Source of the DNA: Woeseiaceae bacterium
Lineage (GTDB): Bacteria > Pseudomonadota > Gammaproteobacteria > Steroidobacterales > Woeseiaceae
Direction of reading: 5' to 3'
Length of the DNA: 64,000 nucleotides
Assembly: GCA_030065985.1 (NCBI GenBank)
Contig: JASJCM010000002.1
Coordinates: 19,125-83,124 of the forward strand
Shown in pieces: positions 27,520 through 37,495 of this stretch. Numbering within the stretch: position 1 is the first letter of the stretch; each line of letters begins with the position of its first letter. The notes under the pieces are model-generated. The model was not told the origin of the DNA. It did no database searches and saw only the letters and a program-made list of their open reading frames with translations. The translations under genes were made by a program, and so were the position numbers.

Positions 27520-27783
27520 ATGCCAAACGCGATCAGCCGGGCACTGGCCAAACCGCTGATCTGGCTGGTCCGCTTTTATCGCGTTGCTCTCTCGCCGTGG
27601 CTTGGCTTCAACTGCCGCTACCAGCCGACCTGTTCGAGTTACGCGATTGAAGCGCTGCAGGTGCACGGCGTGCTGAAAGGCAGCTGGCTTGCGGCAAAGC
27701 GCATTGGCCGATGCCATCCCTGGGGCGGCTCGGGATACGATCCTGTGCCGGGAACGGAAGGGAGGAAAGATGACGCCCGCTAA
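27520..27783 (+). CDS. yidD: Membrane protein insertion efficiency factor YidD
   Basis: An 87-residue YidD/UPF0161 protein. An N-terminal amphipathic helix is followed by the signature [10 protein letters not shown]...[15 protein letters not shown] and the [14 protein letters not shown] ending. It helps YidC-dependent membrane insertion. Usually it lies between rnpA and yidC; here it sits between sufE and an unknown membrane protein gene, starting two bases after the sufE stop and overlapping the next gene by 14 bases. Confidence 0.93.
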   Translation: MPNAISRALAKPLIWLVRFYRVALSPWLGFNCRYQPTCSSYAIEALQVHGVLKGSWLAAKRIGRCHPWGGSGYDPVPGTEGRKDDAR

Positions 27784-28804
27784 ACTGTTCCAGGCCGTTC
27801 TGTATCCGTTGACGTCATCTGCCGTGCTGGTACCGCTGATCGTGTTCTGGTTGCTGACGTCGTTCGCGGCGTGGGGCGGATTGCTGGGCCTGTTCCTGTT
27901 GGCCTTTGTCCTGATGGCCACGGTTCGCTTCCTGATGATGGTGCTCGAGGCGCGGGCACGTGGCAGAGAACCCGAAACGCCGGGCATCGAGTTCTTCAGT
28001 CTGTTCGGCGACGGCTGGAACCTGTTTCCTGCGGCACTGATCGTGCTGTCGGCGTTGCTGATCGATGTGACAGGCGACAATTTCGGTATCGTCGGGGCAA
28101 CGGTGGTTTCGGTCATCGTATGCGTCGCGTTTCCTGCTTCCCTTGCCGTGCTGGCGATCACGCGTTCGCCACTGCAGAGCATTAATCCGGTAGCCATAGC
28201 GAGACTGATCGCTCGCTGCGGTGGCACGCTTTGGATCGCAGTTGCGTTTGGCCAGGTAGCGGGCTGGCTTGCTTTCCTGAGCAACGAACTGCCTTCTCTT
28301 CTCGCAAGCTTCGTGCAGATGTACCTGTATTTCGCCTATTTCTCGTTGCTCGGGAGCCTGATCGAGCCCTACAACCTGTTCGAAGAGGTCGGCATTCCCG
28401 CGCCGTTGGAAAAAGACGACGCTGAGATCAGCGGAGACCTGGAGAAGCACCGTGTTGGCGTCCTCGGTCACGCGTACGGGTTTATCAGCCGCGATAATCG
28501 GGAAGGAGGTTTCCGACACATTCTTGGCGAGATCGACCGTGACCCCGATCCGGTGCAGGCGTGGGCCTGGTACTTCGGCAAAATGCTGGATTGGGAAAAC
28601 CAGCAACATGCGCTGTTTTTTGCGCAGCACTATATCCGGGATGCGCTGCAGCACGGTGACGATATCGTGGCGCTGAAGGTGATCATGCGTTGCCGATTAA
28701 TCGACGAGCGCTTCAAGCCCGCTCGGGAAGACATGCCGGCCGCGATAGAGGCGGCCGAACGCCAGGGAAATACTGAGCTTGCGGCCGTGCTGAACCGCAT
28801 GTGA
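27770..28804 (+). CDS. Membrane protein with cytosolic helical C-terminal domain, unknown
   Basis: A 344-residue protein. About five hydrophobic helices cover residues 10-215 and a soluble helical part covers about 225-344. The end ([29 protein letters not shown]) resembles a tetratricopeptide-like helix repeat, but weakly. The ATG at 27770 is supported by GGAGG immediately upstream and overlaps yidD by 14 bases. No named family is recognised; the yidD overlap may hint at a membrane-biogenesis role, but that is inference. Confidence 0.7.
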   Translation: MTPAKLFQAVLYPLTSSAVLVPLIVFWLLTSFAAWGGLLGLFLLAFVLMATVRFLMMVLEARARGREPETPGIEFFSLFGDGWNLFPAALIVLSALLIDVTGDNFGIVGATVVSVIVCVAFPASLAVLAITRSPLQSINPVAIARLIARCGGTLWIAVAFGQVAGWLAFLSNELPSLLASFVQMYLYFAYFSLLGSLIEPYNLFEEVGIPAPLEKDDAEISGDLEKHRVGVLGHAYGFISRDNREGGFRHILGEIDRDPDPVQAWAWYFGKMLDWENQQHALFFAQHYIRDALQHGDDIVALKVIMRCRLIDERFKPAREDMPAAIEAAERQGNTELAAVLNRM

Positions 28805-28822
28805 GGCGCTACAATACGGTGC

Positions 28823-29077
28823 ATGGATAAACGCCTGCTCACCATCCTGCGCTGCCCTGTGACTCATAAGGGCTTGTCTGTGCTGAGAAAAGACAAGCTC
28901 GAGAAGATCAACGCAGCGATCGCCAACGGCGAGATAGAGACGCACGAGGGCGTTCGACTCGAAACGCCGCTCGCCGAGGCACTCGTGACCGACGACGGCA
29001 AGCGCGTCTACCCGGTGAATGACGGGATCCCGGTGCTGCTCGAAGGCGAATCGATCCATGTGGAGCAGATTGTTTGA
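28823..29077 (+). CDS. Trm112-like small protein
   Basis: An 84-residue protein beginning MDKRLLTILRCPVTHKGL and ending with YPVNDGIPVLLEGESI, the two blocks typical of Trm112/UPF0434 proteins. Only one of the usual zinc cysteines is visible (CPVTH), and the middle is expanded by about 20 residues compared with E. coli YcaR. Function in bacteria is poorly known; eukaryotic Trm112 activates methyltransferases. The stop shares TTGA with the holA start. Confidence 0.8.
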   Translation: MDKRLLTILRCPVTHKGLSVLRKDKLEKINAAIANGEIETHEGVRLETPLAEALVTDDGKRVYPVNDGIPVLLEGESIHVEQIV

Positions 29078-30078
29078 AGATTCGCGCCAATCAGCTCTCG
29101 TCACACCTCAAGAATTCGCTCGCTCCCTGCTACCTCGTCACCGGTGACGAGCATTTGCTTGTCGCCGAGGCACTGGACGATATCCGCAAGGCCGCACGCG
29201 AGGGTGGTTTCAGCACGCGCGAGCTGCACGTTGCGACGACCGGGTTCGACTGGAACCAGCTGACTGCATCGAGCGGCAACATGTCACTGTTCGCCGAGCA
29301 GCGCATCGTTGAGCTACGATTGCCGACCGGAAAGCCAGGTCGAACCGGTGGGCAGGCCATTGTCGATCTCGTCGAGCAGGCCGGACCGGAGCTCCTGTTT
29401 ATCGTGACAGCGCCGAAGCTCGATCGGAGCGCCGCCGCGTCCAAGTGGGCCAAGACCATCGAGGCCAAGGGCGTTGGTCTGCAGATCTGGCCGATCGGCC
29501 TGCGCGAACTGCCGGGCTGGATTGCCAATCGCATGCGCCAGGCAGGTTTGCAGCCCGACAGGGACGCTGTCGCCCTGATCGCCGATCGCGTCGAGGGCAA
29601 CCTGCTGGCCGCTGGTCAGGAAATCGAAAAGCTCCGGCTGTTGCTGGGTGAGGGCAAAGTTACCGCCGAAGACGTCAACGAGGCCGTCGCGAACAGCAGT
29701 CGGTACGACGTTTACAAGCTCACCGATGCGGCACTGGCCGGCGATGCGCCGCGCGCGGTGCGTATTCTGGGTGGCCTCAAGGCCGAAGGCGTCCAGCCCG
29801 TCATCGTCATGTGGGCGCTGACGCGCGAACTGCGCACGCTGGCGACGCTCGATGACGCGGTTCGCCAGGGTACCGACCTCGGCAGCGCGATGCAGGCGGC
29901 GCGCGTCTGGAATAACCGCCAGGGACTTATGCGTTCGTGCATCAGTCGGCACCAGCACGGCGATTTCCACCGCATGCTCAAGGCGAGCGGCCGCGCGGAT
30001 GCGGCGGCCAAGGGCCAGCGCTATGGCGACCCCTGGCAGATGGCCGCGGACATCGTCGTCGGGATGGCGCGCGCATGA
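29074..30078 (+). CDS. holA: DNA polymerase III delta subunit
   Basis: A 334-residue HolA, the clamp-loader subunit that opens the beta clamp. Recognisable blocks are CYLVTGDEHLLVAEALDDIR at the start, FAEQRIVELRLP, the central EGNLLAAGQEIEKLRLL, and the C-terminal HRMLKASGRADAAAKG. The TTG start overlaps the preceding stop (TTGA), and its own stop overlaps the nadD ATG (ATGA). holA-nadD-rsfS-rlmH is the conserved order; the usual lptE partner lies 5 kb upstream. Confidence 0.93.
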   Translation: MKIRANQLSSHLKNSLAPCYLVTGDEHLLVAEALDDIRKAAREGGFSTRELHVATTGFDWNQLTASSGNMSLFAEQRIVELRLPTGKPGRTGGQAIVDLVEQAGPELLFIVTAPKLDRSAAASKWAKTIEAKGVGLQIWPIGLRELPGWIANRMRQAGLQPDRDAVALIADRVEGNLLAAGQEIEKLRLLLGEGKVTAEDVNEAVANSSRYDVYKLTDAALAGDAPRAVRILGGLKAEGVQPVIVMWALTRELRTLATLDDAVRQGTDLGSAMQAARVWNNRQGLMRSCISRHQHGDFHRMLKASGRADAAAKGQRYGDPWQMAADIVVGMARA

Positions 30079-30713
30079 AGCCGATCGGTGTTTTCGGCGG
30101 CACGTTCGACCCGATTCACTATGGCCACCTGCGTTCGGCGTTCGAGATGCTACAGGCGCTCGACTTTGAAGAGGTGCGATTTATTCCCTGCAGTGACCCG
30201 CCGCACCGCGGCGTTACCTACGCTACTGCAGCGCAGCGTTATCGCCTCGTCGAGGTGGCAATAGCAGAGCAACCGGGCTTTGTGGCCGATGACCGTGAAC
30301 TCGAGCGCGGCGGGCCTTCCTACACGGTCGACACACTGGCGACGCTGCGCACGGAATTTCCGGACCGCTCGCTGGGTCTCATTGTAGGAATGGACGCATT
30401 CCTCGGGTTGCCGGACTGGTATCGATGGGATGAGATTCTCGACACGGCACACATCGTTGTCGCGCATCGACCGGGATGGAAAGCCCCCGACATCGGCGTA
30501 CTCGGTGACATGATCAGTGAGCATGGGACGCACCGCGTCAGCGATCTGCACGAGACCACACACGGACGAGTCCATATACACGCGGTGACGCAGCTTGAAA
30601 TTGCGTCGACCGAGATAAGAGATTTGATCGCCGCCGGGCGGGACCCGCGCTTCCTGATGCCCGATGCGGTACGCGACGAGATTCTTGAATTGGGACTTTA
30701 TAAAGGAGAATGA
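30075..30713 (+). CDS. nadD: Nicotinate-mononucleotide adenylyltransferase
   Basis: A 212-residue nucleotidyltransferase that makes deamido-NAD from nicotinate mononucleotide. The nucleotidyltransferase motif [13 protein letters not shown] (HxGH) is at the N-terminus and a C-terminal SSTEIR-type motif is present as IASTEIRDL. The ATG at 30075 overlaps the holA stop by four bases. The open frame runs further upstream within holA but without conservation. Confidence 0.95.
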   Translation: MKPIGVFGGTFDPIHYGHLRSAFEMLQALDFEEVRFIPCSDPPHRGVTYATAAQRYRLVEVAIAEQPGFVADDRELERGGPSYTVDTLATLRTEFPDRSLGLIVGMDAFLGLPDWYRWDEILDTAHIVVAHRPGWKAPDIGVLGDMISEHGTHRVSDLHETTHGRVHIHAVTQLEIASTEIRDLIAAGRDPRFLMPDAVRDEILELGLYKGE

Positions 30714-30739
30714 CGCTTGATGAACTGCGAGAGCCACGC

Positions 30740-31093
30740 ATGAACAGCGAGACTTTGACCGACCTCGTCGTCGACGCGCTCGACGACGTCAAGGCCAAGG
30801 ACATTGTGCGCCTCGATGTCCGCGACATGACCACGGTCACGGATTACATGGTCGTTGCGAGCGGCACGTCGAATCGGCACGTCAAGGCGCTGGTCGACAA
30901 CGTCGCCGAGAAGGCCAGGGAAGCCGGACACCGGGCGATCGGTATCGAGGGCGAAGAGGGCGGCGAGTGGGTCCTGCTGGATCTGCAAGACACGCTCGTC
31001 CACGTCATGCTGCCCAAAGTGCGTGAGTTCTATAACCTGGAGAAGCTCTGGTCGATTTCCCCGACAGGGGATGCGACGGCCACCGACGGTTAA
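30740..31093 (+). CDS. rsfS: Ribosomal silencing factor RsfS
   Basis: About 117 residues. RsfS binds ribosomal protein uL14 and blocks subunit joining. [27 protein letters not shown] and [13 protein letters not shown]...YNLEKLW are the family blocks. The start at MNSETL aligns with the E. coli N-terminus. An in-frame ATG at 30710 that overlaps the nadD stop (ATGA) is an alternative, but its AGGAG is only two bases away. Confidence 0.92.
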   Translation: MNSETLTDLVVDALDDVKAKDIVRLDVRDMTTVTDYMVVASGTSNRHVKALVDNVAEKAREAGHRAIGIEGEEGGEWVLLDLQDTLVHVMLPKVREFYNLEKLWSISPTGDATATDG

Positions 31094-31096
31094 GTC

Positions 31097-31567
31097 GTGC
31101 ACATTCGACTACTGGCCGTTGGCGATCGCCAGCCGTCGTGGGTGGACGAAGCCTTCGGCGCTTACACAACGCGCCTGCCGCGTGAGTGGAAGTTCCGGCT
31201 CGATCTGATCCCGACGGTGCGCCGCCAGAAAAACGACAAGTCCGCTCGGGCAATGGAGGCAGAGGGCGAATTGATCCTCTCGAAGCTCCAGCCTGCAGAG
31301 CAAGTCATATTGCTCGACGAACGTGGGCGACAGCTCGACAGCAAGGGTCTGGCCGGCAAACTGTCAGACTGGCAGACCGACGGCCGGGACCTCTGTTTCG
31401 TGATCGGTGGCCCCGATGGCTTATCTGACGCGTGCAAGCAGCGCGCACATTTCTCCTGGTCGCTGTCGAAGCTGACGTTGCCGCACGGGCTGGCGCGTGT
31501 GCTGTTCGCCGAGCAGCTCTATCGCGCATGGTCACTGCAAACCGGCCATCCGTATCATCGCGCGTGA
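31097..31567 (+). CDS. rlmH: 23S rRNA (pseudouridine1915-N3)-methyltransferase
   Basis: A 156-residue SPOUT methyltransferase (YbeA). It starts with GTG three bases after the rsfS stop. The deep-knot SAM-binding region FVIGGPDGLSDAC and the C-terminal LPHGLARVLFAEQLYRAW...GHPYHRA are characteristic. It methylates a pseudouridine in helix 69 of 23S rRNA and normally follows rsfS, as here. Confidence 0.95.
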   Translation: MHIRLLAVGDRQPSWVDEAFGAYTTRLPREWKFRLDLIPTVRRQKNDKSARAMEAEGELILSKLQPAEQVILLDERGRQLDSKGLAGKLSDWQTDGRDLCFVIGGPDGLSDACKQRAHFSWSLSKLTLPHGLARVLFAEQLYRAWSLQTGHPYHRA

Positions 31568-31576
31568 TTGACCCAC

Positions 31577-32167
31577 ATGAACGCCACTTCCGAACTGTTG
31601 CTTGCCTCAACGTCGCCGCGTCGTCGCGAAATCCTCAGCGCGTTGCGGTTGGAATTCGATGTCTGCCATGTGGACATCGACGAGACGCCGCTGCCGGCAG
31701 AGTCCGCCGAGGCGATGGTGCTGCGGCTTGCCTCGGCGAAAGTCGAAGCCGCTGATAGAGGTCCGGCGACGCTGGTACTTGGCGCCGATACAGCAGTGGT
31801 CATCGGTGACCAGATACTGGGCAAGCCCGTCGACGAAGCGGACTGCCTGGCGATGCTCGATATGCTTTCCGGCCGGCCACATCGCGTGGTGACCGGCGTT
31901 GCGTTGCACACACCCGCAGGGACTGAAACTGCCGTGTCCACGACCGATGTGTATTTTCGCGAAATCGGTCGCGACGAAGCGCTCGCTTACTGGCAAAGTG
32001 GGGAGCCCTGCGACAAGGCGGGCGCCTACGCCATTCAGGGCCTGGGTGGCGCATTTGTTACACGGATCGACGGAAGCTACTCCGGCGTAGTCGGACTGCC
32101 CGTTTTCGAGACCTTACAGCTGCTCAGCGCGGCAGGTCTCACAGTTCTGGCAAGCGACAAACAATGA
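31577..32167 (+). CDS. maf: Maf-type nucleoside triphosphate pyrophosphatase
   Basis: A 196-residue Maf protein. LASTSPRRREIL is the phosphate-binding signature, LGADTAVV and the later KAGAYAIQGLGGAFV block belong to the same family. Residues suggest the YhdE (dTTP/UTP and modified pyrimidine) subtype, because it precedes rng as in E. coli. ATG at 31577 is chosen over the TTG at 31568. Its stop overlaps the rng ATG (ATGA). Confidence 0.93.
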   Translation: MNATSELLLASTSPRRREILSALRLEFDVCHVDIDETPLPAESAEAMVLRLASAKVEAADRGPATLVLGADTAVVIGDQILGKPVDEADCLAMLDMLSGRPHRVVTGVALHTPAGTETAVSTTDVYFREIGRDEALAYWQSGEPCDKAGAYAIQGLGGAFVTRIDGSYSGVVGLPVFETLQLLSAAGLTVLASDKQ

Positions 32168-33642
32168 CCGACGAGTCCCTCAAAGAGGAAATCCTGATCA
32201 ACGTCACGCCGAGCGAAGTGCGGGCGGCACTGCTCGAGAACGGAGTGCTGCAGGAGGTCTACGTTGAGCGGGCTGCGCGCCGCGGGTTGATCAGCAATAT
32301 CTACAAAGGTCGCGTTCTGCGCGTGCTGCCAGGTATGCAGGCCGCGTTCATCGACATCGGCCTCGAAAGAACGGCATTCCTGCATGCCTCCGACATTGCT
32401 CGCAACGGCGGCGGGGAAAATGGCGAGGACGTTCCCAATATCCGCGACCTCGTGCGTGAGGGCGAGGACATCATGGTGCAGGTCGTCAAGGACCCGCTCG
32501 GGAACAAGGGCGCAAGACTCACGACCTATATCACGCTGCCATCCCGCCACCTCGTGTTGCTGCCGCGCAGCAACACGGTCGGCATCTCGGCGCGCATTGA
32601 AGACGAAGAGGAGCGCGAGCGCCTGCGATTGATCGTCGAGGAGATGCTCGCCGAGCGGGATCTCGCCTGTGGCGCGATCGTCCGCACCGTCGCAGAGGGC
32701 ATGGAGCGCGACGCGCTTGAATCCGACCTGCGATATTCCCTCAAATTATGGGATGTCGTTCAGGAACGGTGCAGCAAGCGTTCGGCAAAATCATTGGTAC
32801 ACGAGGACCTGTCACTGCCGCTGCGCGTTCTGAGGGACATGGTAACGGCGGACGTGGAACGGGTGCTCGTCGATTCGCAAAGCGATTACGAGGCAATGCT
32901 GGAATTTGGCGAAACCTACCTGCCCGATACGAGCCCGGCGATCGAGCTGTATAAGCGCCGCCGGCCGATCTTCGACCTGCACGGCATAGAGGACGAGATT
33001 CACCGCTCGCTGGACCGCAACATACCGCTGAAGTCGGGTGGGTATCTCATCTTCGACCAGACTGAAGCTATGACGACGATCGACGTCAATACCGGCGGCT
33101 ATGTCGGGCACCGCAACCTCGAGGAGACTATCTACCGGACGAACCTCGAGGCGGCAGTAGCTATCGCACGCCAACTGCGGCTACGCAACCTCGGTGGCAT
33201 CATCATCATCGACTTCATCGATATGGAAGAGGCGGACCATCGCAGCAACGTCCTGCAGGTCCTCGAGCAGGCGCTGTCACGCGATCACGCGCGCCACCAG
33301 ATTACCCCGGTGTCACCGCTTGGCCTGGTTGAGATGACCCGCAAACGGAGCCGCGAGAGTCTGCAGCACGTTCTGTGCGAGGACTGTCCGTCGTGCGACG
33401 GTCGAGGTTTTGTCATGACCGCAGAGACGGTCTGCTTCGAGGTCTTTCGCGAGATCATCCGGCAGGCGCGACAGTTCGAATTCGACGAGGTTATGGTGCT
33501 CGCCAACGAGGGCGTCATCGAACTGTTGCTGGACGAACAGGCCGACAGTCTAGCGGAACTCGAAGAGCAGACAGGCAAGTCGATTCGTTTGCAGACCGAG
33601 TCCCTGTACCAGCAGGACCAGTTCGATGTGGTGCTGATGTAG
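32164..33642 (+). CDS. rng: Ribonuclease G
   Basis: A 492-residue RNase E/G family endoribonuclease (E. coli RNase G 489), which matures 16S rRNA and degrades some mRNAs. An S1 domain is at about residues 35-125 (IYKGRVLRVLPGMQAAFIDIG). The catalytic region has TIDVNTGGYVG and GIIIIDFIDM with the metal-binding aspartates, and the zinc-link CPSC motif is in CEDCPSCDGRG. It lacks the long C-terminal scaffold of RNase E. Confidence 0.96.
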   Translation: MTDESLKEEILINVTPSEVRAALLENGVLQEVYVERAARRGLISNIYKGRVLRVLPGMQAAFIDIGLERTAFLHASDIARNGGGENGEDVPNIRDLVREGEDIMVQVVKDPLGNKGARLTTYITLPSRHLVLLPRSNTVGISARIEDEEERERLRLIVEEMLAERDLACGAIVRTVAEGMERDALESDLRYSLKLWDVVQERCSKRSAKSLVHEDLSLPLRVLRDMVTADVERVLVDSQSDYEAMLEFGETYLPDTSPAIELYKRRRPIFDLHGIEDEIHRSLDRNIPLKSGGYLIFDQTEAMTTIDVNTGGYVGHRNLEETIYRTNLEAAVAIARQLRLRNLGGIIIIDFIDMEEADHRSNVLQVLEQALSRDHARHQITPVSPLGLVEMTRKRSRESLQHVLCEDCPSCDGRGFVMTAETVCFEVFREIIRQARQFEFDEVMVLANEGVIELLLDEQADSLAELEEQTGKSIRLQTESLYQQDQFDVVLM

Positions 33643-33654
33643 GCGACCGATGCG

Positions 33655-36600
33655 ATGAAGAGCCTCCTCCAGAAACTGCTGAAGATCGTCGCTTACTCCG
33701 CGGCTGCGGTCGTTATTCTGCTCGCCATCGCCGTCGGGCTATTCCGCCTGTTCCTGCCGCGGCTGCCCGAGTACCAGGAGGAGATCAAGACCTGGGCAAG
33801 TGAAGCGATCGGTATGCACGTCGAGTTCTCGGGCATGGACGCGCGCTGGGGCCTCAGTGGACCGGAATTGGAATTCTACGATACTGAGCTGGTTCGCCCC
33901 GACAATAACAAGCGAGCGATCGCGGCCGAAGTAGTAAGCGTTGGTATCTCGCTGACGAACCTGATCTTCGATCGTTCGTTCGTTGTTGACCGCGTCGCGA
34001 TCCAGGACACGGCGATCGAGGTCCGCCAGCTCGACGATGGTGGCTGGTGGATCCAGGGCACGGAGCCAGGCGATCTGAACCGCGCACAGGGCGATGGACC
34101 ACAACGCCTGCTCGATATGGAAATCGTGGGTGAGGATATCGAGATTCGCTTCCTGCAACCCGGCGACCAGCGACCGCGGCGTTTCCAGGTACGCAGCGCT
34201 CAGGTCAGCATCGACGAGAGGCGTATCGCGTTCGATGCGGACGTGAGGCTGCCCGACGATCTTGGCCGTCAGATGGCCGTGTCGGCAACCCAGGTTCTTA
34301 GCCTGCCGCCGGAAGAGCGTGGATGGGACGTCTCACTCGAGATGGATGACGTCGATCTCGCTGGCTGGTCGGACTTGCAATGGGCGACGGAACGGGAGAT
34401 CTATTCCGGCCAGGGCGATCTGGACCTGGCGCTCGTAGTTAACGGCCGCAAAGTGCGCAGCGCCGCGGCCGAAATTGATTTTGAGGACGTTGTGCTCGAA
34501 GAGGGCCAGCCATTCGACGTCGCAGGCCGTCTCGAACTCGATCTTGCCGATGATGGCTGGCTGGCGGCGGCCGAGGAATTCACCCTGACCACGACTGAGC
34601 ACGAGTGGCCGGAGACCTCCATTCGTGTCGAGGCGAGCACCGATAGCGAAGGTGCGATTTCGATCCTCGACGTGCGCGCGTCCTACCTGCATCTTGCAGA
34701 CGCAGCGATGGCGATGCCGTTGCTCACGCCGGAGCAGAGATCGCAACTGGATGCTTTCAGCCCAAGCGGTGTGGTTCGCGACCTCGATGCGACGTTCTCC
34801 AACCTGAATGCCGACAACCGGTATTTCGAGCTGTCTGTGGATCTCGAGGACGTTGGTTTTGCTGCGGGCGAGAAGCGTCCCGGCGTGCGTGGTTTCACGG
34901 GACGCGTTCGCGGCGACCTGAGTGGCGGGCGGATCGAGATCGACGCGGCCAACATGTCGCTCGACCTGCCGGCTGTCATGACCACGGCGATTCCTATCGA
35001 GACACTGCAGGGCATGCTGATCTGGCGCAGCAGCGGTGAGTTGACGCGACTGACGACCGACAGCGTCTATCTGCTGTCGCCGGTTATGGAAATGCGTGGC
35101 AGCGGCGAGCTGTCTCTGTATGCGGATCGGCCGGCGCCTGAAATCGACTTCAATGGGAGCTACAGCATCGGCGATGTCTCGCAGGTGTATCCGTACCTGC
35201 CGCACAAGATCATGAAGCCCAAGCTGCGCAACTGGTTCGAGACCGCGCTTGTTGCAGGCACTATCCCACGCGGAACAGTACGCATGCGCGGGCCCGTCGA
35301 CAAGAATTTCTTCAAGGGGGATGACGGCCGTTTGCTGGTCGAGGGCTCAGTGCGCGGGCTAACGATGAAGTTTCAGCCGCAGTGGCCGGCCATTGTTCGC
35401 GGCGATGTCGAAGTCGTATTGGATCACAGGCGGCTTTATTCCGTTCGCAATCGCGTGGCGACGGCCGGCAATATCGCGGTCGACTCGCACGTTGAGATCG
35501 CCAATCTGCGCGAGGGCGTTCTGACCATCAAGGCCCTGACGACCGGCACCCTCGAGACGTTCAGGCAGTACGGCCTGCAAAGCCCGCTCAACAACCTGAT
35601 GGGCGGTAATCTCGAGCGGCTCACGATGGACGGCGATGCGTCGTTCCAGTTTGACCTGATGGTGCCGCTCAAGCGCGCGAAAGAAACCACGATCAACGGC
35701 GTCCTGCGCAGCAACAATGGCTCGCTCGTAATCGAGGGTTTCCCGGCGCCGCTCGAGGACCTGATTGGTGAGGTACAGGTTACGCGCGACACGCTCACCA
35801 GCGAGAATCTCGGTGCGCGCTTTCTTGGCGAGGACATCAGCATCCGACTGGGCCCGAACGACGACCCGCGAGTGTTCACGGTAGCCAGCGCAACCGGCGT
35901 TGCAACTGCCGAGGCTGTCGTCAACGAGCTTGGTCTGCCCCTCGAAGGCATCATCGAGGGTGCGACGCCCTACGAGGCGCGCATCCTGTTCCCGCGCGGC
36001 AAGCAGGAACCAAAGCAACCACTGACCGTCGAGGTCGATTCAGACCTCGAGGGTCTTGCGTTACAACTTCCCGATCCCGTGGGCAAGGCGGCCGACGAAC
36101 TACTGCCGCTGCGCGGCGATCTACGATTCGTGCCGGACGTCGATGTGCTGGAGACCACGGGCATGGCAGGGGATCAGATTGCCTGGCAGGCCGCCTTCAA
36201 CAAGCCCGAGAACGATGCCTGGGACTTCGATCGTGGCGTCATCACGCTTGGCGAAGCGGCTGTCGAACCTGCTGAAACGCGAGGTTTGCACATCCGAGGC
36301 AACACGACGACTGTGCGCCTCGAAGACTGGCTGAATCTCTCGCGAAGCGGTGCCGAGGAGATCGGCGCTGCTGATCGCATCCGCTCCATCGAACTCGTCG
36401 TCGATGACCTGTTCGCGGTCGGACAGCATCTCAAAGGGCATTACGTCAGGCTCGACCGAAGTGCGCGCGACTGGTTGGTGCAGATCGAGGGCGAGAACAT
36501 CGTTGGTTCGGTATTCGTGCCGTATGATTTCGATGCCGATCGAGCGATGGTCATCGAGGCACAGCGTATGCGCTTGCCCGGTGACGAGGTATCGCCAGAG

Positions 36601-37494
36601 AGCGTATCCACGCTTGACCCGCGCAGCCTGCCGCCGATCACACTGGTTGCTGAAGAGTTTGCGCTCGGCGATCGCAACCTTGGGAGCGTGGAGGCTGTAC
36701 TCAATCGCACGGAGTTCGGCCTGGAGAGCGAGACGCTGATTGCGAAAGACGAAACCTTCGAAATTGTCGGCGACGGTCGCTGGGTGGCCGACGAGAATGA
36801 GGAACTCGGCAGTCGTACCTACCTGACGGCCACGCTGACGAGTCTCGACGTGCGCACGACGCTGTCCCGTCTCGACTTTGCCCAGGGCATCAGTGGCAAG
36901 TCGATGGGATTGTTGTTTGACCTGAGCTGGGGAGGCGGCCCCCGCGCGAACTTCCTTGATGTGCTTGACGGCGAGGTACAGCTGCGACTCGAGAACGGCT
37001 CGCTCGAGGAAGTCGAACCCGGAGCCGGGCGCGTGCTCGGTCTGGTCAGTTTCGTTGCCCTGCCGCGACGCTTGTCGCTCGATTTCCGAGATGTGTTCAG
37101 CAAGGGTTTCCGCTACGACACCATCGCCGGTACGTTCAATGTCGAGGACGGCATTGCGAAGACTTGCGACATGTTCATGGAGGGAACCGCGGCCGACATC
37201 GGTATCGTCGGCCAGGTGAATATGGCAACCGCCGAATACGAACAGGGCGCAGTCATCAGTGCCAAGGTCGGCAATACATTGCCGATTGTCGGTGCCGTTG
37301 TCGGCGGACCGCCGGGCGCTGCGGCCATGCTTATTTTCTCGCAGATCTTCAAGAAACCGCTGCAGGAAGTTGGCCAGGTCTTCTATGGCATCAGTGGTCC
37401 CTGGGAAGAGCCCGTGATCGAATCGGTAGGCTCCGACGGCTTCGTTCGCTACGGCGAACTTGCAGGATGCCTGCCAGTCGAAGAGCAACAGTGA
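33655..37494 (+). CDS. yhdP: YhdP family AsmA-like envelope protein
   Basis: A 1279-residue protein, close to the 1266 of E. coli YhdP. One N-terminal transmembrane helix (residues about 9-33) is followed by a long periplasmic body of repeated beta-rich segments, and the C-terminal AsmA-type block (LVSFVALPRRLSLDFRDVFSKGF...) is well conserved. YhdP-like proteins are thought to form hydrophobic grooves carrying phospholipid to the outer membrane. It sits between rng and a nitrilase gene, then tldD, the usual gammaproteobacterial order. Confidence 0.93.
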   Translation: MKSLLQKLLKIVAYSAAAVVILLAIAVGLFRLFLPRLPEYQEEIKTWASEAIGMHVEFSGMDARWGLSGPELEFYDTELVRPDNNKRAIAAEVVSVGISLTNLIFDRSFVVDRVAIQDTAIEVRQLDDGGWWIQGTEPGDLNRAQGDGPQRLLDMEIVGEDIEIRFLQPGDQRPRRFQVRSAQVSIDERRIAFDADVRLPDDLGRQMAVSATQVLSLPPEERGWDVSLEMDDVDLAGWSDLQWATEREIYSGQGDLDLALVVNGRKVRSAAAEIDFEDVVLEEGQPFDVAGRLELDLADDGWLAAAEEFTLTTTEHEWPETSIRVEASTDSEGAISILDVRASYLHLADAAMAMPLLTPEQRSQLDAFSPSGVVRDLDATFSNLNADNRYFELSVDLEDVGFAAGEKRPGVRGFTGRVRGDLSGGRIEIDAANMSLDLPAVMTTAIPIETLQGMLIWRSSGELTRLTTDSVYLLSPVMEMRGSGELSLYADRPAPEIDFNGSYSIGDVSQVYPYLPHKIMKPKLRNWFETALVAGTIPRGTVRMRGPVDKNFFKGDDGRLLVEGSVRGLTMKFQPQWPAIVRGDVEVVLDHRRLYSVRNRVATAGNIAVDSHVEIANLREGVLTIKALTTGTLETFRQYGLQSPLNNLMGGNLERLTMDGDASFQFDLMVPLKRAKETTINGVLRSNNGSLVIEGFPAPLEDLIGEVQVTRDTLTSENLGARFLGEDISIRLGPNDDPRVFTVASATGVATAEAVVNELGLPLEGIIEGATPYEARILFPRGKQEPKQPLTVEVDSDLEGLALQLPDPVGKAADELLPLRGDLRFVPDVDVLETTGMAGDQIAWQAAFNKPENDAWDFDRGVITLGEAAVEPAETRGLHIRGNTTTVRLEDWLNLSRSGAEEIGAADRIRSIELVVDDLFAVGQHLKGHYVRLDRSARDWLVQIEGENIVGSVFVPYDFDADRAMVIEAQRMRLPGDEVSPESVSTLDPRSLPPITLVAEEFALGDRNLGSVEAVLNRTEFGLESETLIAKDETFEIVGDGRWVADENEELGSRTYLTATLTSLDVRTTLSRLDFAQGISGKSMGLLFDLSWGGGPRANFLDVLDGEVQLRLENGSLEEVEPGAGRVLGLVSFVALPRRLSLDFRDVFSKGFRYDTIAGTFNVEDGIAKTCDMFMEGTAADIGIVGQVNMATAEYEQGAVISAKVGNTLPIVGAVVGGPPGAAAMLIFSQIFKKPLQEVGQVFYGISGPWEEPVIESVGSDGFVRYGELAGCLPVEEQQ

Positions 37495-37495
37495 T